Source: Ceratodon purpureus
Lineage: Eukaryota; Streptophyta; Bryopsida; Pseudoditrichales; Ditrichaceae
DNA: 64,000 bases
NCBI GenBank assembly: GCA_014871385.1
Contig: CM026425.1
Location: forward strand, 7,541,243-7,605,242
Reading direction: 5' to 3'
The notes beneath the pieces were generated by a model that saw nothing but the letters and a program-made list of their open reading frames with translations, ran no database searches and had not been told where the DNA came from. The position numbers were made by a program, and so were the translations under genes. Of the stretch, positions 59,498 to 64,000 are shown piece after piece. The stretch's first letter is position 1; each line of letters opens with the position of its first letter.

Positions 59498-61050
59498 TAG
59501 TAAGTCTGAAACCTCCAAATCATATGCAAGGAAAGGGTTACCATGGCGGATTAGGCCACTGGAAGTTGTATGTTGTTGTTGGTGGGTTTAACCCCCAACC
59601 GCCCGTGCCTGTAGCCGTGGAGAAATCTGCAGCTGGGACCCATGGCCGTGGAGACTCCATTTGGGCTCAAATCAGTTGGGTGTTTGGAGTAGTTTAGGTG
59701 GTGTGAGGAATAGAAAGTGTAGAGAATACATGGTGCAACACCCTTGTGGTAATTGATTGCAAATCAAGTGAGTGAATAGTGCAAAAATGAGCTTTGAATC
59801 TCGAAATGGAGAGTTGACCAAAGCAGGGCAGCAATAGAAAAATGGATCTAGGTGAGTGAGATTCAAGTACACGGTAGGTTTGGTGGATAAGAATCAAACT
59901 CTAAGTATAGGCGAACCATTTGCAAAAAGAATCCCTCAAAGATCTACAGTAGATAGGGAGAAAATGAGCTTGCAATCACGGCCACCTCTACAGTCTAAAA
60001 ACAGTTTGAGGTTAGAAAGTGAGCTCTAATTCAACACACACACATGAAAACCGCACGCAAATGAATCATGTTGAAAGGGTATGATATTAGAAAAGAAATG
60101 AGCTTCCAACTCATTACAAAAGAGCCCAAATTTGCAAGTTGGAGGGGCCCGATTTGGAGGTACACCCATGTGCTGCCCCACAAGCTCGGCTTGTGTGTGA
60201 AGACAGAGCTCCCCGAATTCGAGGAGGTCAGGGCAGCATATGGGGTCCTCTTGACATGTTGCCCCCACACAAGTCATGGTGCACCGAGATTGTGTGGGCA
60301 GCTGCCCGCTAGCCCATACACATGCCATGTCACGCCCGGCACCCTCCACCACATGGGGTGACCATTGCGAATCAAGTCCCCTCCATGCGCCACCTGTAAA
60401 GCCCCCCTATTGAGTTAGACCGTGCTCCCCGCCCTCCCTGGACCAGACTGGCCCGCCGAGCTTGCCTCCTCCCAAAAAAGCTCTCGACCCCGACCTCCCT
60501 CCTCGACACCGTGGCCTTCCCGATTCCCCCGCGCCCTTTGTGATCCCAACGCTCCCGGTGCGCTCCCCCCGCTCCCTCTGTGCTCCTTTCGCCCCAACGG
60601 TGCTCCTTTCCGCTCCTGCCCACGACCCCTCTCCGTTCCCCTTACTGTTCCCAAAGCACCGGACTGGTTTACAGTCCCCCACTCGCTCAGCTCTCCCCCG
60701 CCCTCTCTTGCGTTCCCTAACGGTTCCCTGACGCTCCCGGACAAGTCCCCTAAACTTCTAACGGTCCGCCCCAATCCTTGGACTATGACTCAACTGTCAC
60801 TTTTGCCTTTCGGCCCCACCCCGACTCCCTCACTGTACAGTCCGCCCCTCCCACAAAACTGTGAGCTCACTCCCCTGCTTTTGAACTAATTTCCCCTTCC
60901 TTATTTGATTGTTTTTTTTTCTTTTTTTTCTTTTTTTTTTTTTTTTTTTTTTTCCTAAGGGGGGAAGAAGAACTATATGTACATCAAAAGTCTAGCATTC
61001 AAAAAAAATCTAGAGATGTGGCAAAGGAATCCCGGATTGCTAAGAAAAAA

Positions 61051-62930
61051 TCACCTCCGATAATGTTGGTGGATAGAGAAGTAGCATTCCCCTTCACAAA
61101 TAAAGAGACCCGCACATCCCGGGCATGTCTTGTTGGTGCGTACCCCACAAACCCAACAAACACGCCTCTTCCTCGATGTCATAGTGCCATGGGGCCTTGG
61201 CTCCAATGGGGCTACTGTGGAGAGGGATAATCGAGGCCCCTGCATGCAAGCCCCTAATTGCTGAGCTAATTGCATATGAAAATCAAGGTGTGTTAGGGGC
61301 TCCATACCATGCCAATAAGAAACTTCGGAGTGAATAATCCACGAGTTGATGAAGGCAGTGTCCAATAAAAAGTCCAACACCCTGTGCCACCATTTGTGGC
61401 TCTTAGAGAGTAGGGAATAGGCCCCCCTCAACTGATCCGCTACATCCACCCCCCTCATCTCCTTGGTGTATTCTAGGTGCATGGGGGTGGTTGGTATTTT
61501 TTCTTCTCCCCATCCACCAAGCGCCATACGTACAAAGGCTTTCCAAGTGGGCATTTTGGCAAGGCATGGGTGGATAAGAGCAATACGGGTTTCTTATCCA
61601 TCCAAACCAAGCAACAAACTTTGCCACTGGAGTGAAAACGGAAGTCGTACCATCCTTGATGGTGTTTTCCATTTTCCACCTTGTTTGTCAAACAAGGTGG
61701 AAGGCCCTTCCGGTCTGACCTCACGGTTCCTGTGGCAAATACTCCAACATCCAAAAGGCTAGTGAATAATGGAATGCTCGAGAAGAAGTTGTCTACCACA
61801 ACTAGATGCCCCCTGTGATGTAGATCCTTCACCAAGTTTAGTACCACATCTCCTCCCTGTTTGCCAACTCCTTTCCCATTCTTTGATGATTATTCCCCAT
61901 ATTTGGTGCTAGCCCCACAGTAGACATCAAAATTGAAAACAAATTTTGACCTCGAATCCGCCAATACCCAAACCTTGACACCAAACTTTGTTGGTTTCTT
62001 AGGCATATATTGCCTAATAGGGCAATATTTGCCTTTGTACCTGATCATGGTCTCATCGACCGTGAGTGCAACATTGGGGTTCCACAATGTTGCACAAGCC
62101 TCCCTCACCCCATTGGCTAACCATCGCACTTTCCATATTTTATCATAGCTTGGGTCATTCTTGTCTCCCTCCCTACTAGAGTGCGGGGTCAAATGCAAAC
62201 ATCGTGTGATAGACTCAAAACGGTCACGAGACATCATTGAGGAAATAATTGGGCAATGGTATAACACTTGGTCACGTGACCAGTAAAGCCTGAGATTGGG
62301 TAGCCTCTTGAGACTCATAAACATCCGGATAGATAAATAACCCTCCAAGTCCCTAATAGTCAAAGGCATCCATCTTGGTCCCCCTCTAGTGCTTCCATCG
62401 TCTTTGGTCACTTCCAATGCATATCTATTTGTTTCTTGCACAATTCTCTTCAAAGTGGAAACAGGAAAAAATCTGTGAAACAAACCAAGTGGCGAAGGCA
62501 CTTTTTCAAATTCAATTTTGCAACCAGGTTCTGGCCCTGAAAACATATTGGTATCATGGCTGTAGTTCTCTAATCCTACTGCCCATGTCTCCCCCCGATA
62601 AATATCCTCAATAGACCCTGGTACAATCTTCTTTGGCTTTCTGGGTCCCGCTTGGCCCCTCCCTGCCCCACTTCGCCCGGTCCTACCCCGCCCCCTTCCT
62701 TGGTTGGTGGCGACGCCCATGTCATCCGACCCCACCTCTTCACCAACTGCCCCAAAATGGTCGCCTACTCCTCTCCCTCGGCGCCCACCGGTGGCTCCAC
62801 GACCAGCAGCTCGGCGCCATGTCACAGCGATTCCCTCATCCCCACTCAACCCCCGACCCCGACCTCTCCCCCTCCCTCTAGCTCTCCCTCTCCCTCGCCC
62901 AGATGTCTCTCCCTCTCCCTGGATCCCCAC
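61051..62930 (-). pseudogene. piggyBac-type transposase, decayed
   Basis: This is the DDE-type (DDE_Tnp_1_7) catalytic protein of piggyBac transposons, which cuts and pastes at TTAA. The first Asp is in TVDETM (codon at 62055-62057), the second in VVVDNFFSS (61791-61793) and the third in MRGVDVADQ (61444-61446). The context YRGETW, GLFHRFFP, WSRDQV, KPTKFGVKVW and KSHKWWHRVLDFLLDTAFINSW is typical. The C-terminus has the cysteine cluster CWVCGVRTNKTCPGC...C...C...H, the cross-brace zinc domain of the family. The frame is broken: one stop lies between 61848 and 61889 and a frameshift near 61550, so no full protein is made. Few breaks and intact motifs suggest recent decay. A sequencing error cannot be excluded. 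Confidence 0.9.
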
Positions 62931-64000
62931 CCCGTCCTCACTCTCTCCGAACCCGCCAATCCCCCTCTCGGCATCCCTCTCTCCCTCCCGACCCCGATCT
63001 CTCTCTGAATCCCCCTCTCGACCTCGCTCCCCTCCACTGCCCCATCTACTTCTCCCTGATTTTCCACCCCGGTCTCTCTCCCCCCCGATGTCCTCCCTCT
63101 TCCTACCACTCTCCCTCTCCCTCTCCCCCCTCGCATCCCTCTACCGCCCTCCTCCCTTGTACATCCCCGCCCTGAATCACTAACCCCTGCTCCCCTTTTT
63201 CCCCGGCGCCCTCGTCCCCGCCCTTCTCCCCGCGGCCTGCCTCCCCGACCCCTTCTTGATGCAGGCGACGCCTCCCCTGCGCCCTCGCCAAACTCGCCTC
63301 CGACCTCCACCTCGGCGACCCCCCGTCCGCGCCCTGTCAGAGTCACCAGCAGTCCCCCACCTTCACCGTAAGTCATCAAACTCCCACCCTCCATGCTCCC
63401 TCCCCCCACCATGTCTTCATCCCCCGAACTTGGCTCCTCCTCACTACAGAAGTTCATTTCCCACTCCCCGAACTGACCCATCTCGTTTTCTGGATTGTGC
63501 AGGTGGAAGAAGGAAGCGGGCTCGGCATTGGGATTCACCTGATGGAGGCTGTTAAGCCCCACGCGGGCTTCCTCCGCCTCTACGCGCCCTAGATGGTTGG
63601 CGACCGCGCTCCGCCACCCCCATGCCGCCCTCTCGGCCGGTCCCTGCTGTTGGCTGGCCCTCGGCAAACCGAGCCCGGACTCTCCTTCCTCCTCCTCCTC
63701 CGAAGTCTGCTACATCAGCCCCCTCCACAGGCGGGGGGGACTCATCCTGACGAGGTCTCCTCCACCCTCCCAGCCCCCGCTCTCCATCTGCACCATTTCT
63801 GCTGCGGCCCTGACCCCGACCTCTTCGCCCACCCCTCCCTCTGCGTGCAACTCGGATGACGCGGTCTCCCTCCTCATCCCCATCAGCACCTCCGTCTGGG
63901 AGATCATGTGGGAGCCCTCCATTGAGAGTCCATGGTCGCACAACTCTTGGGATGTGCCATCCATCGGGTGAGGAGGATGGATCAGGCCAGATGTACCCAC
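62846..64000 (-). pseudogene. N-terminal region of the piggyBac-type transposase, Gly/Arg-rich
   Basis: On the minus strand a frame from 63667 to 62846 encodes an acidic stretch (FCSEEEPSSGDED) and then a long Gly/Arg/Glu-rich run, changing register to the catalytic frame somewhere in 62846-62930. Further upstream another frame reaches the window edge. An acidic N-terminus is usual in piggyBac proteins; a several-hundred-residue Gly/Arg-rich region is not. An intron, a frameshift or a start at the ATG of 62930 with untranslated upstream DNA are all possible. Open frames on both strands here are helped by the lack of A/T. Confidence 0.5.

Larger units (their letters stand above)
59588..64000 (-). 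mobile_element. piggyBac-like transposon, runs past the window end
   Basis: A possible terminus reads TTAACCCCCAACCGCCC at 59588, close to the ends of the MITEs, downstream of a transposase gene on the minus strand. Between the two lie a C-rich block (60360-60890) and a T-rich run (about 60909-60953). The other terminus would lie beyond 64000. The coding region is certain; the outer border at 59588 is a hypothesis. Confidence 0.5.

Noticed and set aside
60372-60889. Overlapping open frames of 80-155 codons on both strands
   Set aside because: They result from a C-rich low-complexity block inside the transposon. No frame has a recognisable domain.
1-64000. CRISPR arrays, intact tRNA or rRNA genes, organelle DNA
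   Set aside because: None seen. The only tRNA-like sequences are the two SINE heads.

Overview
The window looks like nuclear DNA of a land plant, most likely a non-flowering one (bryophyte, lycophyte or fern grade). The reasons are two plant-type genes with GT-AG introns (an SBP-box transcription factor of the SPL8 type and an A20/AN1 zinc-finger stress-associated protein), AT-rich intergenic DNA, plant L1-type LINE remains, and a piggyBac-like DNA transposon, a superfamily seldom described in land plants. The species cannot be fixed from the sequence alone.

Layout. 1-6243: no recognisable gene, only the downstream flank of the SPL gene. 6244-9807 (minus): a seven-exon SPL8-like gene. 9808-14800: its upstream region, ending in a GC-rich, CT/GA-rich block that may hold the distal promoter or leader. 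14800-54400: a 40 kb AT-rich repeat field with no convincing host gene. 54430-57535 (plus): GC-rich promoter and leader, two likely 5'-UTR introns and the intronless coding exon of the A20/AN1 gene. 57536-59497: short repeats. 59588-64000: a larger piggyBac-like element with a decayed transposase gene on the minus strand; it runs off the window.

The repeat field is the most interesting part. At least twelve short elements carry the same ends: a TTAA, then CCCCTAAAGG-like bases, mirrored at the other end. Most also share an internal block (CCAACCGTAAGATCTT, then a motif near AACGTTCAAAGTT) roughly 110-220 bp from one end. They look like non-autonomous piggyBac relatives (MITEs). Several are nested: one outer copy has taken two others, and one sits inside an unrelated terminal-inverted-repeat MITE. 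The transposase at 61051-62930 is a possible relative of the enzyme that moved them; it keeps all catalytic aspartates and the C-terminal cysteine cluster but has frame breaks.

A second system is a LINE family whose 3' end forms a hairpin. Four 5'-truncated copies lie in the same orientation (minus). Three are bounded by exact 12-13 bp target-site duplications and one by a possible 8 bp duplication. A tRNA-derived SINE at 40267-40425 ends in a tail resembling that LINE 3' end, as expected of a SINE that borrows a LINE's machinery.

Splice sites, element borders and families were read by eye. Homology between repeats was judged by visual alignment and no identity values were computed.
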